From assembly GCF_016901225.1 (NCBI RefSeq), contig NZ_JAFEUL010000002.1, positions 62,001 to 126,000 on the forward strand: DNA of 64,000 nt, read 5' to 3'. Position numbers and translations under genes: made by a program. The notes beneath the pieces were generated by a model. That model was not told the DNA's origin. It ran no database searches and saw nothing but the letters and a program-made list of their open reading frames with translations. Source of the DNA: Actibacterium sp. 188UL27-1. GTDB lineage: Bacteria > Pseudomonadota > Alphaproteobacteria > Rhodobacterales > Rhodobacteraceae. Shown here piece by piece: positions 36,386-45,148 of the stretch; position 1 is the first letter of the stretch; each line of letters opens with the position of its first letter.

Positions 36386-36416
36386 CAAAAAAGGCCGGGC
36401 ATTGGCCCGGCCTTTT
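36386..36416 (-). terminator. Terminator of the Bax-inhibitor-1 gene (possibly bidirectional)
   Basis: GGCCGGGC-CAAT-GCCCGGCC stem at about 36393-36412. Read on the minus strand it is followed by seven T (AAAAAAA at 36386-36392 on the plus strand). A shorter T-run on the other side could stop plus-strand transcripts. Confidence 0.85.
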
Positions 36417-36434
36417 GCATTATATCTGACGCTT

Positions 36435-37214
36435 TTATTCGCGGCTGCCGAACAACTGCAGCAGGAACATGAACATGTTGATGAAGTCCAGGTAGAGGTT
36501 CAGCGCGCCCATGATAGCGGCTTTGCCCAACCATTCCTGATCGCCATGCATTGCGTGCTCAAGATAGGTGTTCTTGATATTCTGCGTGTCATAAGCGGTC
36601 AGACCGGCAAAAATCAAAACACCCAGGATCGAGATCGCAAACATCATCGCAGGCGAGGCCAGGAAAATGTTGACGATCGATGCAACGATCAGGCCAATCA
36701 CGCCCATGATCAGGAAGCTGCCCCAACCAGAGATGTCTTTCTTAGTCGTGTAGCCCCACAGGGACAGACCGGCAAATGCGATCGCAGTGATCAAAAACAC
36801 CTGCACGATTGAGGTTGAGGTGTAGATCAGGAAGATCGAGCTGATAGACAGACCCATCACAGCGGCAAACGCGTAGAACACCAATTGAGCTGTTGCAGCA
36901 GACATCCGGTTGATCATGGCCGAAAAGCCAAACACAAATGCCAAAGGCGCAAACATGATGACCCATTTCAGCGGGGAGCCGTACAGCGTCACACCCAGCG
37001 ATGTCAGGTATGTGTTTGCGTTCAGTTGCGCCGCAGCGAGGGCCGGGTCAGTCGTCGTTGCCAAGCCCGAAATCGCCCATGCCGCCAAGGCAGTGATCAC
37101 CATGCCCACGGACATCGTGCCATAGACCTTGTTCATGTGGGCGCGGAGCCCCTCATCGATTTGTGCGGACCGGGCGCCTGCAACGCCTGTCTGCATTGTC
37201 TGGTAGTCTGCCAT
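36435..37214 (-). CDS. Bax inhibitor-1 family membrane protein (YccA/YbhL-like)
   Basis: 259 residues from the ATG at 37214 (MADYQTMQTGVAGARSAQID); the frame to 37271 lacks homology. Seven hydrophobic helices are present. Typical family elements are HMNKVYGTMSVGMVITALAA, TAYDTQNIKNTY and the C-terminal GALNLYLDFINMFMFLLQLF, containing the Asp pair that senses pH and calcium in BsYetJ-type channels. It acts in the inner membrane, where YccA-type members modulate FtsH. Confidence 0.93.
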   Translation of the reverse strand: MADYQTMQTGVAGARSAQIDEGLRAHMNKVYGTMSVGMVITALAAWAISGLATTTDPALAAAQLNANTYLTSLGVTLYGSPLKWVIMFAPLAFVFGFSAMINRMSAATAQLVFYAFAAVMGLSISSIFLIYTSTSIVQVFLITAIAFAGLSLWGYTTKKDISGWGSFLIMGVIGLIVASIVNIFLASPAMMFAISILGVLIFAGLTAYDTQNIKNTYLEHAMHGDQEWLGKAAIMGALNLYLDFINMFMFLLQLFGSRE

Positions 37215-37372
37215 TTCGGCCTCCAAGTTCAACCCAATTGAAACCGCGGCGTAGGGCACGCGGAACTCCACCTCAATATTGGTGAGATCACGGAGTGTTT
37301 CAAGGATTTCCCGCCCGAAACAGTTGGGTTCGGGCGAGATTGTCGCGGTGCCGTTTTATCTTGCGAAAGAAA

Positions 37373-37591
37373 TCAGCGCATCCAGTGGGCCGGTACGTCC
37401 CAAATCGGGCGATTGAGTTCGCTCCGAACATCCTCGGAGGTCAGGCCAATATCGTTGAGCATGTGAGGATCGAGATCCTTCAATCTGTGGCGTTCGCGCT
37501 GAGTCTGATAGGCGCCGTAGATCGTGCGAAAGATCGAAATCAATGAAAAGCCGCGGTGGCGCCGGGGGCGAATGATCTGGAGATGAGCCAT
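37373..37591 (-). CDS. DUF1127 small protein
   Basis: 72 residues from the ATG at 37591 (MAHLQIIRPRRHRGF). The C-terminal DUF1127 block is RLKDLDPHMLNDIGLTSEDV followed by RSELNRPIWDVP. Short arginine-rich proteins of this family bind RNA or affect small-RNA turnover and phosphate/carbon metabolism in other alphaproteobacteria. It is divergent from the LysR gene with about 125 bp between them, so the regulator might control it. Confidence 0.88.
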   Translation of the reverse strand: MAHLQIIRPRRHRGFSLISIFRTIYGAYQTQRERHRLKDLDPHMLNDIGLTSEDVRSELNRPIWDVPAHWMR

Positions 37592-37717
37592 GTCAGGTCC
37601 TTTCAGATTTTGTGGGGCCAACTATCGTTCGCATCATTTACGTTGATGAATATGGACAAATATGTTTCATTTCTAAAGCGAATGTTTTTGATCTGACCCA
37701 TCAGCAAAGGTGATGCG

Positions 37718-38668
37718 ATGCGAAATCTTGATCTTACGGCGTTGCGCTCCTTTGTGGCTGTGGCCGATACTGGCGGCGTAACCCGCGCCGCGGCGCAGGT
37801 GAACCTGACGCAATCCGCCGTTTCAATGCAGCTGAAGCGGTTGGAAGAAGCTTTGGATGTGCCCTTGATCGACCGTTCGGCCCGTTCCGTGGCGTTGTCG
37901 CCTTCGGGGGAGCAGCTGCTGAGTTATGCCCGCCGTATGCTTGAGTTGAATGACGAGGCCATCCTGCGCCTGACCGCTGACGATTACGAAGGTGAGATCA
38001 CGCTGGGTGTGCCGCATGACATCGCGACACGCTATATCCCCATGGTGCTCAAACGGTTCAATGCACAATTCCCGCGGATGCGGATCCAGCTCTTCGCCTC
38101 CTATACCCGCAAGTTGCTACGACAGCTTGAAGCCGGGGAATGCGATATGATCCTGACGACAGAAGATAGCATTGGCCGGGATGGCGAAACCTTATGTTCG
38201 CTGCCGTTGGTCTGGGCTGGGGCGCCTGATGGTGCCGCCTGGCGTCAGCGGCCCTTGCCATTGGCGTTTGAGGGCGATTGCGTGTTCCGCGGCCCGGCCC
38301 AACGGGCGCTGGATGCAGCCGGGATCGGATGGCAAATGGCCATCGAGTCGGATTCAACCCGCGCGATTGAGGCGGGTGTCAGCGCCGACCTGGCCATCCA
38401 TGTTGTGTTGGAAGGGATGGAGCCTCCCTACATTCGTGAGGTCGAACATGGTGGCGGTCTGCCGGACTTGCGCAGTTTTAACATTAATCTTTACGTGGCG
38501 CCAAAAGCGACGGGCCCCGCACATCTGGCCCTCGCGGATCTGGTGCGGCAGGTCTATGGGACCATCAAGTCTGGGGCTGGGGGGTCACAACAACCTTACC
38601 CGTCGCCTGTCGCGATCTCAAAAGCTCCAATCCCTCTTCAACCCGTTCCAGCGGCAGAATGTGGCTGA
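37718..38668 (+). CDS. LysR-family transcriptional regulator
   Basis: 316 residues. The N-terminal winged helix is LDLTALRSFVAVADTGGVTR with AAAQVNLTQSAVSMQLKRLE. A periplasmic-binding-protein-like effector domain starts about residue 90 (ITLGVPHDIATRYIPMVLKR). The last 35 or so residues, after VYGTIKSGAGG, are a Pro/Gln-rich tail read from the antisense of the quinone oxidoreductase gene. A normal protein would end near residue 285, so this tail probably arose by loss of a stop. Target and effector are unknown. Confidence 0.92.
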   Translation: MRNLDLTALRSFVAVADTGGVTRAAAQVNLTQSAVSMQLKRLEEALDVPLIDRSARSVALSPSGEQLLSYARRMLELNDEAILRLTADDYEGEITLGVPHDIATRYIPMVLKRFNAQFPRMRIQLFASYTRKLLRQLEAGECDMILTTEDSIGRDGETLCSLPLVWAGAPDGAAWRQRPLPLAFEGDCVFRGPAQRALDAAGIGWQMAIESDSTRAIEAGVSADLAIHVVLEGMEPPYIREVEHGGGLPDLRSFNINLYVAPKATGPAHLALADLVRQVYGTIKSGAGGSQQPYPSPVAISKAPIPLQPVPAAECG

Positions 38669-39536
38669 TATGCGGGCGCAGCTTACCGTCAGCGTACCAA
38701 CCGAGCAGGGTTTTTAGCGACCCGGTCAAAAGGGCGGGTGCAAATTTGTTATAGCCACCCCAGTAAAAGCCAATGACACTGATATTCTTGACCAGCATGT
38801 GATTGGCAGCAATCGGGGGCACTGTACCGCCTGCAAAACCGATGGCAAGGATGCGGCCCAGCGGATTGGTCGCGCGAAAACACTCCGTAAACAAGGGGTC
38901 GCCGACTGCTTCATAGACGACATCTGCCCCGCCCAGTGCCTTGATCTGTCCCCGGATATCCGTCGATTGCGCATCGATCAGGTGATGGGCCCCGGCTGCG
39001 CGGGCGATCTGCAATTTCTCTTCTCCCCGCGCGACGGCAATGACCTCTGCGCCCATCAACGCCCCGATTTCCACCGCCGTCAGCCCGACCCCACCGGCAG
39101 CACCTGTGACAACCAGCCGTTCGCCCGCCTGTAGCGCGGCCCGGTCCGCCAGTGCCAGATGGGACGTCCCGTACGCGATCTGAAAAGCGGCGGCATCGGT
39201 GAATGGCATACTCTCCGGCAGGGTGAGACATTGGTCGGCGGCAAAGCATCCCTGTTCCGCCAGGCCGCCCTGGCCCGAATAAATTGCGACCCGATCACCG
39301 ATATGCGGGGCGGTCACATCAGCGCCCTGGGCAATCACCGTGCCCGCAACCTCCATTCCCATGGTGAAGGGGAGGGCAGGCCGCTCCTGATACTTTCCGC
39401 GCATGGTCAAAAGATCAGCAAAGTTGAGACCACATGCCTCAATTTTTACCTTTACCTCTCCGGCATTCGGCGAGATATCGCCTATGTCATGGAGCATAGG
39501 CGGACGTGTGACATCTTCGAGCTGGAAGGCGCGCAT
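38565..39536 (-). CDS. NADPH:quinone oxidoreductase (zinc-free MDR family)
   Basis: 323 residues from the ATG at 39536 (MRAFQLEDVTRPP). Medium-chain reductase motifs are CGLNFADLLTMRGKYQ, PFTMGMEVAGTV and the nucleotide loop VTGAAGGVGLTAVEIGALMG. Structural zinc cysteines are absent. It reduces quinones or activated alkenes with NADPH, or is an acyl-CoA reductase-like member. Its 3' end overlaps the LysR gene by 104 bp on the opposite strand. Confidence 0.92.
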   Translation of the reverse strand: MRAFQLEDVTRPPMLHDIGDISPNAGEVKVKIEACGLNFADLLTMRGKYQERPALPFTMGMEVAGTVIAQGADVTAPHIGDRVAIYSGQGGLAEQGCFAADQCLTLPESMPFTDAAAFQIAYGTSHLALADRAALQAGERLVVTGAAGGVGLTAVEIGALMGAEVIAVARGEEKLQIARAAGAHHLIDAQSTDIRGQIKALGGADVVYEAVGDPLFTECFRATNPLGRILAIGFAGGTVPPIAANHMLVKNISVIGFYWGGYNKFAPALLTGSLKTLLGWYADGKLRPHISHILPLERVEEGLELLRSRQATGKVVVTPQPQT

Positions 39537-39807
39537 GGTGAAGGAAGGCCCATGGTTATTGAAAGAATCCGACGGTCTACCGGGTTTTGGCATGGCCAAT
39601 CTGACGCCACCGAAACCTTATGAAACTAATTTCACAGCCATTCATAGGATAATCCCGTTCCCAAAAAAACCACAACGCAGATAGGCAAAACATCGGTGTC
39701 AGTGTATACCTTGGGTAATCGTGGTAACGAGAACAGAAAGGCGGCTATGCCCCACATTCTAGGTAGTCCTGTGACCACATTGCAGAAAAGCAGAATACAT
39801 TTTTTTG

Positions 39808-39822
39808 GTGTGGGAGGCACAC
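39808..39822 (+). promoter_or_regulatory. Short hairpin with the Shine-Dalgarno in its loop
   Basis: GTGTG-GGAGG-CACAC: a perfect 5-bp stem whose 5-nt loop is the ribosome-binding site of the XRE gene (ATG at 39824). It could be an RNA element controlling translation or the half-sites of an autoregulatory operator. A stem this short may also be chance. Confidence 0.4.
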
Positions 39823-39823
39823 A

Positions 39824-40192
39824 ATGACCCATCCAGTTGATAGCCATGTCGGTAAACGCGTTCGCCATCGCCGTTGGATGGTCGCAATGACCCAACAGCA
39901 GTTGGCAGATAAAGTCGGGATCAAATTTCAGCAGATCCAGAAATATGAAACCGGGATGAATCGCATCAGCGCGTCGCGCCTGTGGGACATCTCAGAGGCG
40001 CTGGGTGTTTCTGTCAGTTTCTTTTTCGAGGGGCTGGGAGACAGCGCAACGGAAACCGATGAAAGTTTGGCAGCAAGCGACATCTTGGCTGATAAAGAAG
40101 CGCTTCAGCTGGTGCGATCCTATTATGCCATCCCGGAAAATCAGCGTCGTCGTCTGTTTGAGCTGGCCCGGGTGCTGAGCGACGCGGCCTAA
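39824..40192 (+). CDS. XRE-family helix-turn-helix regulator
   Basis: 122 residues. An N-terminal HTH_3 domain (about 8-65) reads VGKRVRHRRWMVAMTQQQLA then KVGIKFQQIQKYETGMNRIS. A C-terminal helical region has PENQRRRLFELARVL. The form is frequent in alphaproteobacteria (SinR-like, without metabolic domain). It is followed 12 bp later by hisN, probably in one transcript. The target is unknown. Confidence 0.9.
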   Translation: MTHPVDSHVGKRVRHRRWMVAMTQQQLADKVGIKFQQIQKYETGMNRISASRLWDISEALGVSVSFFFEGLGDSATETDESLAASDILADKEALQLVRSYYAIPENQRRRLFELARVLSDAA

Positions 40193-40203
40193 CCCGCGTT
40201 TCC

Positions 40204-41013
40204 ATGACGGAAACGACGATGACTGCCGCTTCTGCGGCGGAACTTCTGGACATTGCAAACCGGGCTGCCGATGCGGCCCGGTTTGCTATTTTGCCATATT
40301 TCCGGTCGCTGGGATTGGAGAGCGAAAACAAGGCGGCGTCGGGGTTTGACCCGGTCACCCTGGCGGATCGGGACGCAGAGCAGGCCATTCGAGCGGTTCT
40401 GACTAAAGAACGCCCGGATGATGCCATTCTGGGAGAAGAGTTCGCCCAGAAGGCGGGCACCACGGGGCTGACCTGGGTGATCGATCCCATCGATGGCACT
40501 CGCGGGTTTCTGGCAGGCACACCCACATGGGGGGTACTGATCGCCGTATCCGACGCTGAAAAACCGATCTACGGCTTGATTGACCAACCCTATACCGGCG
40601 AACGGTGGGAAGGCGGGCTGGGCAAGGCGGCGTTCTCCGGTCCGCAAGGCGCGCGATCACTGCGCGTTCGGGACACCGCGACCCTCGACCAGGCGATCCT
40701 GTTTTCGACCTTTCCGGAGATCGGATCCTTTGCGGAGCGCACCGTGTTCGACAGTCTGGCGGGGCAAGTGCGGCTGACGCGTTACGGCACCGATTGCTAC
40801 GCCTATGGGCTTTTGGCGCTTGGGCATATCGACCTGGTGGTCGAGGCTGGACTGAATCCCTATGACATCTGCGCGCCGATTGCGGTGGTCGAGGCCGCAG
40901 GCGGTATCGTGACCGATTGGACCGGCGGCCCCGCTCATGGAGGTGGCCGCGTCCTGGCCGCGGCCAACAGGCAGGTGCATATGCGCGCGTTAAAGATCCT
41001 CAGCGGCGTGTGA
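40204..41013 (+). CDS. hisN: Histidinol-phosphatase of the inositol-monophosphatase family
   Basis: 269 residues. Metal-binding motifs of the IMPase superfamily are LGEEFA, the WVIDPIDGTRGF motif and the C-terminal GLNPYDICAPIAVVEAAGG (a variant of the WDxA motif). The sequence AGTPTWGVLIAVSDAEKPIY fits the HisN branch, which dephosphorylates L-histidinol phosphate in histidine synthesis. A general inositol-phosphatase function cannot be excluded. It begins 12 bp after the XRE gene; an ATG five codons downstream is an alternative start. Confidence 0.85.
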   Translation: MTETTMTAASAAELLDIANRAADAARFAILPYFRSLGLESENKAASGFDPVTLADRDAEQAIRAVLTKERPDDAILGEEFAQKAGTTGLTWVIDPIDGTRGFLAGTPTWGVLIAVSDAEKPIYGLIDQPYTGERWEGGLGKAAFSGPQGARSLRVRDTATLDQAILFSTFPEIGSFAERTVFDSLAGQVRLTRYGTDCYAYGLLALGHIDLVVEAGLNPYDICAPIAVVEAAGGIVTDWTGGPAHGGGRVLAAANRQVHMRALKILSGV

Positions 41014-41101
41014 TGCTCGTTACGGCGTTGTGCCGCCCGACACGACGCTCATCCATCCACTGAGAGTGAAGCCCGAAACCAATCTACCTAGTGAGATGCG
41101 C

Positions 41102-41134
41102 TAAAAAACGGATCGGCCCAGTTGTGGGCCGACC
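41102..41134 (-). terminator. Rho-independent terminator of the RND efflux operon
   Basis: On the minus strand GGTCGGCCCA-CAAC-TGGGCCGATCC forms a long stem with one G-T mismatch, followed by a run of six T. It lies about 25 bp after the RND permease stop. Confidence 0.9.
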
Positions 41135-41158
41135 CGGGCTGCTGAAGGGTCGTGTAAC

Positions 41159-44100
41159 TTATTCGGCGGCGCGCAATGGCGTGGCAGAGGCTGGCGCATT
41201 CGGATCGGGTACTGGATCTGTATCCTTGGCCACGACCGGTTCCGGCGCGGGTGGTGGGGACTCTGGCTCCGTCGCTTGGGGCTCGTAACGCTCTGCAACT
41301 GTCTGGGCCGCATAAGATGTGTCGGTGGGCTGTTGGCGTGGTGGCGCGTCGCCAAGCATGTCGTCCCAGATCAGTTCGGGATGGCGCACCTGGCGGGCCT
41401 GCCGCTGGAGCACCCAGTCTCTGGCGGCTTCGCTCTGACGCCCAAGGGACAGGGCGGCCAGACCATGGGCGATCCAAAGCACATAGGTGCTGACCCAAAC
41501 CCGGATCGCGAGCATCGATGGCGTGAAGATCAAGGTCAGCACGGTCGCGATGCCAAGGCCAAAGACGACTGCCGTGGCCAACTGCTTCCACCACAATGCG
41601 GTGGGACTGTCGATCGTGTACCCGCCACCAAAGAAATCGAGACTCAGCCCGAACATCATCGGGGCAAGGCCCGCCATTGTGGTAATCGTCGTCAACAGAA
41701 CAGGGCGGATACGCGCCTCTGCCGTGCGGGTGATCGCCTCGATCCGCGGCATGTAACGGCTGTACTCTTGATAGGTATCAATCAGAACAATGTTGTTGTT
41801 CACCACGATCCCCGCCAAGGCGACGATCCCGGTTCCGGTCATGATGATCGAAAAGGACTGATCCATCACCAACATCCCGATCAACACACCGGTGGTCGAC
41901 AGGACCACCGCCAGCAACACGAGCGTCGCGTTGTAAAAGCTGTTGAACTGGGCCAGCAGAATGATGAACATCAGACCAAGCGCACCGGCAAAGGCCGATT
42001 GCAGGAAGGCTCCGCTTTCCTCTTGATCCTCCTGGTCGCCGGTCCATTCCCAACTGATGCCAGCGGGCAGGGGGGTTTCTGTCTCCAGCCATTCTGTCAT
42101 CAGGCCAATCCGTTCATTGCCATTGATCGGCGTGGTCTGGATCGGTGCGTCGTCATTCAGCAATGCCTGAAGGTCCGAGATTGAAAGGTCGGGGCTGGTC
42201 CAAAGTACGGTGTAATGCGTCTCGCTCACGGTGGCGCCGAACAGGCTGCCGATTGCACCAGGTTCCGTCCGCTTGACCAGATCACCGCGGATCCCGTCGG
42301 TTACGGCCTGTTCTGGGACTTCACTGACCACTGCCAGACGGTCCTTGATCTTGGGACCGCCGGGATCGTTGGGGTTGTCGATCTCCCGCTCAAGCGACGT
42401 GAAACCGACAGCCACATCCGCCTTCATGTCATAGATACGACTTTGGCCAACACGGTCGATCCGGCCCAGCTTGGCCACCGGTTTACGCGTGATAAAATTC
42501 GACAGGGGCACCAGCCCATCCGGTGTGCGCACTTTCAGGGTATCGAGGGTTGAGAGCACGCGGTCCTGATCGGGCAGGCGAACGCGGATGTCGATCTCCT
42601 CATCCGAGGTATCGACCCGCATCGTGTCGAGCATGATACCGCGGGTGACCAACTGAACCATCGCACCAACCGTGGCAACGTCGGCGCCGTAGCGACCGGC
42701 CTTTTCCACATCTACGTTGATCTCCCAATCAATGCCGGGCAGGGGCAGCGTGTCTTCCAGATCGATCAGGGCGGGCGTTGACTGATACTTGGCGCGCACG
42801 ATCTGCACGGCCTCCTCCAGGGTCTCAAGATTGTCACCGGCAAGGCGCAGATGCAGCGCTTTGCCGGATGCGGGACCTTGGGCAAGGTTCAGAACCTCGG
42901 TCTGGATGCCCGGGATCGTGGCAAGGCGGTTCTCCAGGTTTTCCAGCACCGTGTCGCCATCGAAGTTTCCGTCAACCTGTTCGGTCTGGAAAAACCCCCA
43001 CAGCTCCCCCTGTTCGCGGGGGCGAACATTCCAGGGGACAAGCTCGATCTGCACCTGGCCGATGGCATCAAGTGGGCCGGATGCCCCCCCGGTATTGGCG
43101 TTCAGCCCGCCTGCACCGGCAAAGGCAAAGGCATTGTCGATCCCTTGCGTGTCCAGGATAATCTCTTCGACTTGCTGGACCAAGACGTCCTTTTCCTCCA
43201 ACGACATGTTGCCCCGTGCCTTGACGTAGACGATGGCCTGCTCGGGCTCTGTCGTGACGAAGAACTCAACACCGTTATTGTTCTGCCCAAAATACCCGAA
43301 GGTGGCGACCACGAACGCACCAACGGCAGCGATCGCGACAATCGGCATAATCGGGTTGCCCGCGATCAGGTGGATGAACCAGCCAAATCCGGTGCGGCGA
43401 TAGCCGGCCTGGATCCGTTTCGCCCGGCGGGGCTGTTTGATGGCCGCGATCGCGGATGAGGCAAGGATCGCCGCTCCAAAGAACAGCACCACACCTGGCA
43501 GCCATTGCAACGCGGCTGGCAAGGGCGATGTGCCACCGAACAAATAGCCGGGGTTCAGGCATTGCAGTGCGCCGTGATAAACGCCGTAAAGGCCGACGAC
43601 GATCAGAACAGCCCGCACCAGCCAAGGCAGCGCCTTAAGGAATTGGGTGAAGCCTTCGAAAACGCGCGCGATGCGACCGCTGACACCACCCATAACAGGC
43701 AGGTAGACCAGCGCCACCACTAGGGAGGCTGACAGTACGAAAATCAACGTGACCGGCAGCATTCCCATGAATTCACCCGGCACACCGGGCCAGAACAGCA
43801 TTGGAAGGAAGGCACACAGCGTTGTCGCGGTTGAGCTGACAATGGGCCAGAACATCCGCTTTGCCGCCTCGACATAGGCGCGCATTGGTCCTTCACCTTC
43901 GGCCATGCGTTTGTCAGCGTATTCCACAACCACGATGGCGCCATCAACCAGCATGCCGACGGCCAGGATCAGCCCGAACATGACGATGTTGGAGACCGAG
44001 ATGCCCATCACAGCGAGGAAGGCAAAACACAGCAGGAACGAGGTCGGGATCGCAAACCCCACCAGGAGGGCGGGACGCAGCCCGAGAGAGGCCAGAACCA

Positions 44101-45148
44101 CCACCATGACCAACGCAATCGCCGTCAGGACCGAGCCTTCAAGCTGGCTGACCATGGATGACACCGTGTAGGATTGATCATTGGAGGCGCCCACGATGAC
44201 GGCCTCTTGCAACTCATCGGGCCATTTCTCTTTTTCCTCGGCCACGATCTGGCGCACCATGGTGGCCGTGTCGATCAGGTTATAGCCCTTGCGCTTTGAC
44301 ACCTGCAGGGCAACAGTGTTGTCGCCATTAAAGCGGGCGGTCCCTTCGCGATCCTCGAATGTCAGGTTGATCTCGGCCAGATCGCCCAGCGTGATGACCA
44401 TGTCGCCATTGGTCTTGACCGGCAGATTATAGACATCGCGCGGCTCATCAAACGAGGATGGGATCTTGACCGAAAACGCGCCCTGTTCCGTCTCCACCTC
44501 GCCGGCGGCGATCAACTGGTTGTTGTTGACCACCACATTGACTAACTCCGCGGCGGTGACGTTGTAGGATTCCAGCTTCAGTGGGTCGATGATCACCTCC
44601 AGCATCTCATCCCGATGGCCTGCCAGCGCAGCATCCAGAACCGCCTCCTGGCTTTCCAGGCGGTCCTGCAGGTCATTTGCGACTTGCAAAAGCGTCCGTT
44701 CGGGCAGGTTGCCACTCAGATTGATGATGATGATCGGGAATTCGGAAAAATTGAACTCACCCACCGTGTAGGCATCAGCGCCGTCCGGAAACTTGGCCTC
44801 CGCCTTGTCCATGGCCGCCCGGATCTCTGCTAGGACGGCCTCTTTGTCCCAGCCAAATTCAAACTCAAGGCTCAGGAAAGCATATCCTTCCGACGCCGTA
44901 CCGGACATCTCCTTCAGGCCGTCCAGATCGGCCATCTCGGTCTCCATGACCTTGACCAACATCTTCTCCGAATCCTCGGCGGAAATGCCGGGGAAGGGCA
45001 CGCTAATAAAAGCGGCCGGGATCTCGATATCCGGCTCACCCTCCTTGGGCAGGCCGATATAAGCAAATGTGCCCGCCAGAAGGGAAAGGATGATGAACGC
45101 AATCACCATCCGGGCGCGCGAGGCGGCCCAATCAACAATACCGGTCAT
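41159..45148 (-). CDS. RND-family efflux transporter permease (enlarged)
   Basis: 1329 residues, clearly longer than usual RND pumps (about 1020-1050). The N-terminal helix, periplasmic porter loops and transmembrane motifs are present (VGMLVDGAIVVVEYADKRMA with the proton-relay Asp; later GIVVNNNIVLIDTYQEYSR). Two parts are extra. One is a segment of about 120 residues with added hydrophobic helices (about 490-610) between helices 6 and 7. The other is a Pro/Glu-rich cytoplasmic tail of roughly 90 residues (PESPPPAPEPVVAKD). It overlaps the adaptor gene by 4 bp. No outer-membrane factor gene is adjacent. The substrate is unknown. Confidence 0.92.
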   Translation of the reverse strand: MTGIVDWAASRARMVIAFIILSLLAGTFAYIGLPKEGEPDIEIPAAFISVPFPGISAEDSEKMLVKVMETEMADLDGLKEMSGTASEGYAFLSLEFEFGWDKEAVLAEIRAAMDKAEAKFPDGADAYTVGEFNFSEFPIIIINLSGNLPERTLLQVANDLQDRLESQEAVLDAALAGHRDEMLEVIIDPLKLESYNVTAAELVNVVVNNNQLIAAGEVETEQGAFSVKIPSSFDEPRDVYNLPVKTNGDMVITLGDLAEINLTFEDREGTARFNGDNTVALQVSKRKGYNLIDTATMVRQIVAEEKEKWPDELQEAVIVGASNDQSYTVSSMVSQLEGSVLTAIALVMVVVLASLGLRPALLVGFAIPTSFLLCFAFLAVMGISVSNIVMFGLILAVGMLVDGAIVVVEYADKRMAEGEGPMRAYVEAAKRMFWPIVSSTATTLCAFLPMLFWPGVPGEFMGMLPVTLIFVLSASLVVALVYLPVMGGVSGRIARVFEGFTQFLKALPWLVRAVLIVVGLYGVYHGALQCLNPGYLFGGTSPLPAALQWLPGVVLFFGAAILASSAIAAIKQPRRAKRIQAGYRRTGFGWFIHLIAGNPIMPIVAIAAVGAFVVATFGYFGQNNNGVEFFVTTEPEQAIVYVKARGNMSLEEKDVLVQQVEEIILDTQGIDNAFAFAGAGGLNANTGGASGPLDAIGQVQIELVPWNVRPREQGELWGFFQTEQVDGNFDGDTVLENLENRLATIPGIQTEVLNLAQGPASGKALHLRLAGDNLETLEEAVQIVRAKYQSTPALIDLEDTLPLPGIDWEINVDVEKAGRYGADVATVGAMVQLVTRGIMLDTMRVDTSDEEIDIRVRLPDQDRVLSTLDTLKVRTPDGLVPLSNFITRKPVAKLGRIDRVGQSRIYDMKADVAVGFTSLEREIDNPNDPGGPKIKDRLAVVSEVPEQAVTDGIRGDLVKRTEPGAIGSLFGATVSETHYTVLWTSPDLSISDLQALLNDDAPIQTTPINGNERIGLMTEWLETETPLPAGISWEWTGDQEDQEESGAFLQSAFAGALGLMFIILLAQFNSFYNATLVLLAVVLSTTGVLIGMLVMDQSFSIIMTGTGIVALAGIVVNNNIVLIDTYQEYSRYMPRIEAITRTAEARIRPVLLTTITTMAGLAPMMFGLSLDFFGGGYTIDSPTALWWKQLATAVVFGLGIATVLTLIFTPSMLAIRVWVSTYVLWIAHGLAALSLGRQSEAARDWVLQRQARQVRHPELIWDDMLGDAPPRQQPTDTSYAAQTVAERYEPQATEPESPPPAPEPVVAKDTDPVPDPNAPASATPLRAAE

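Noticed and set aside
41276-42184. 302-codon plus-strand frame inside the RND gene
   Set aside because: Antisense shadow of a conserved transporter; no domain.
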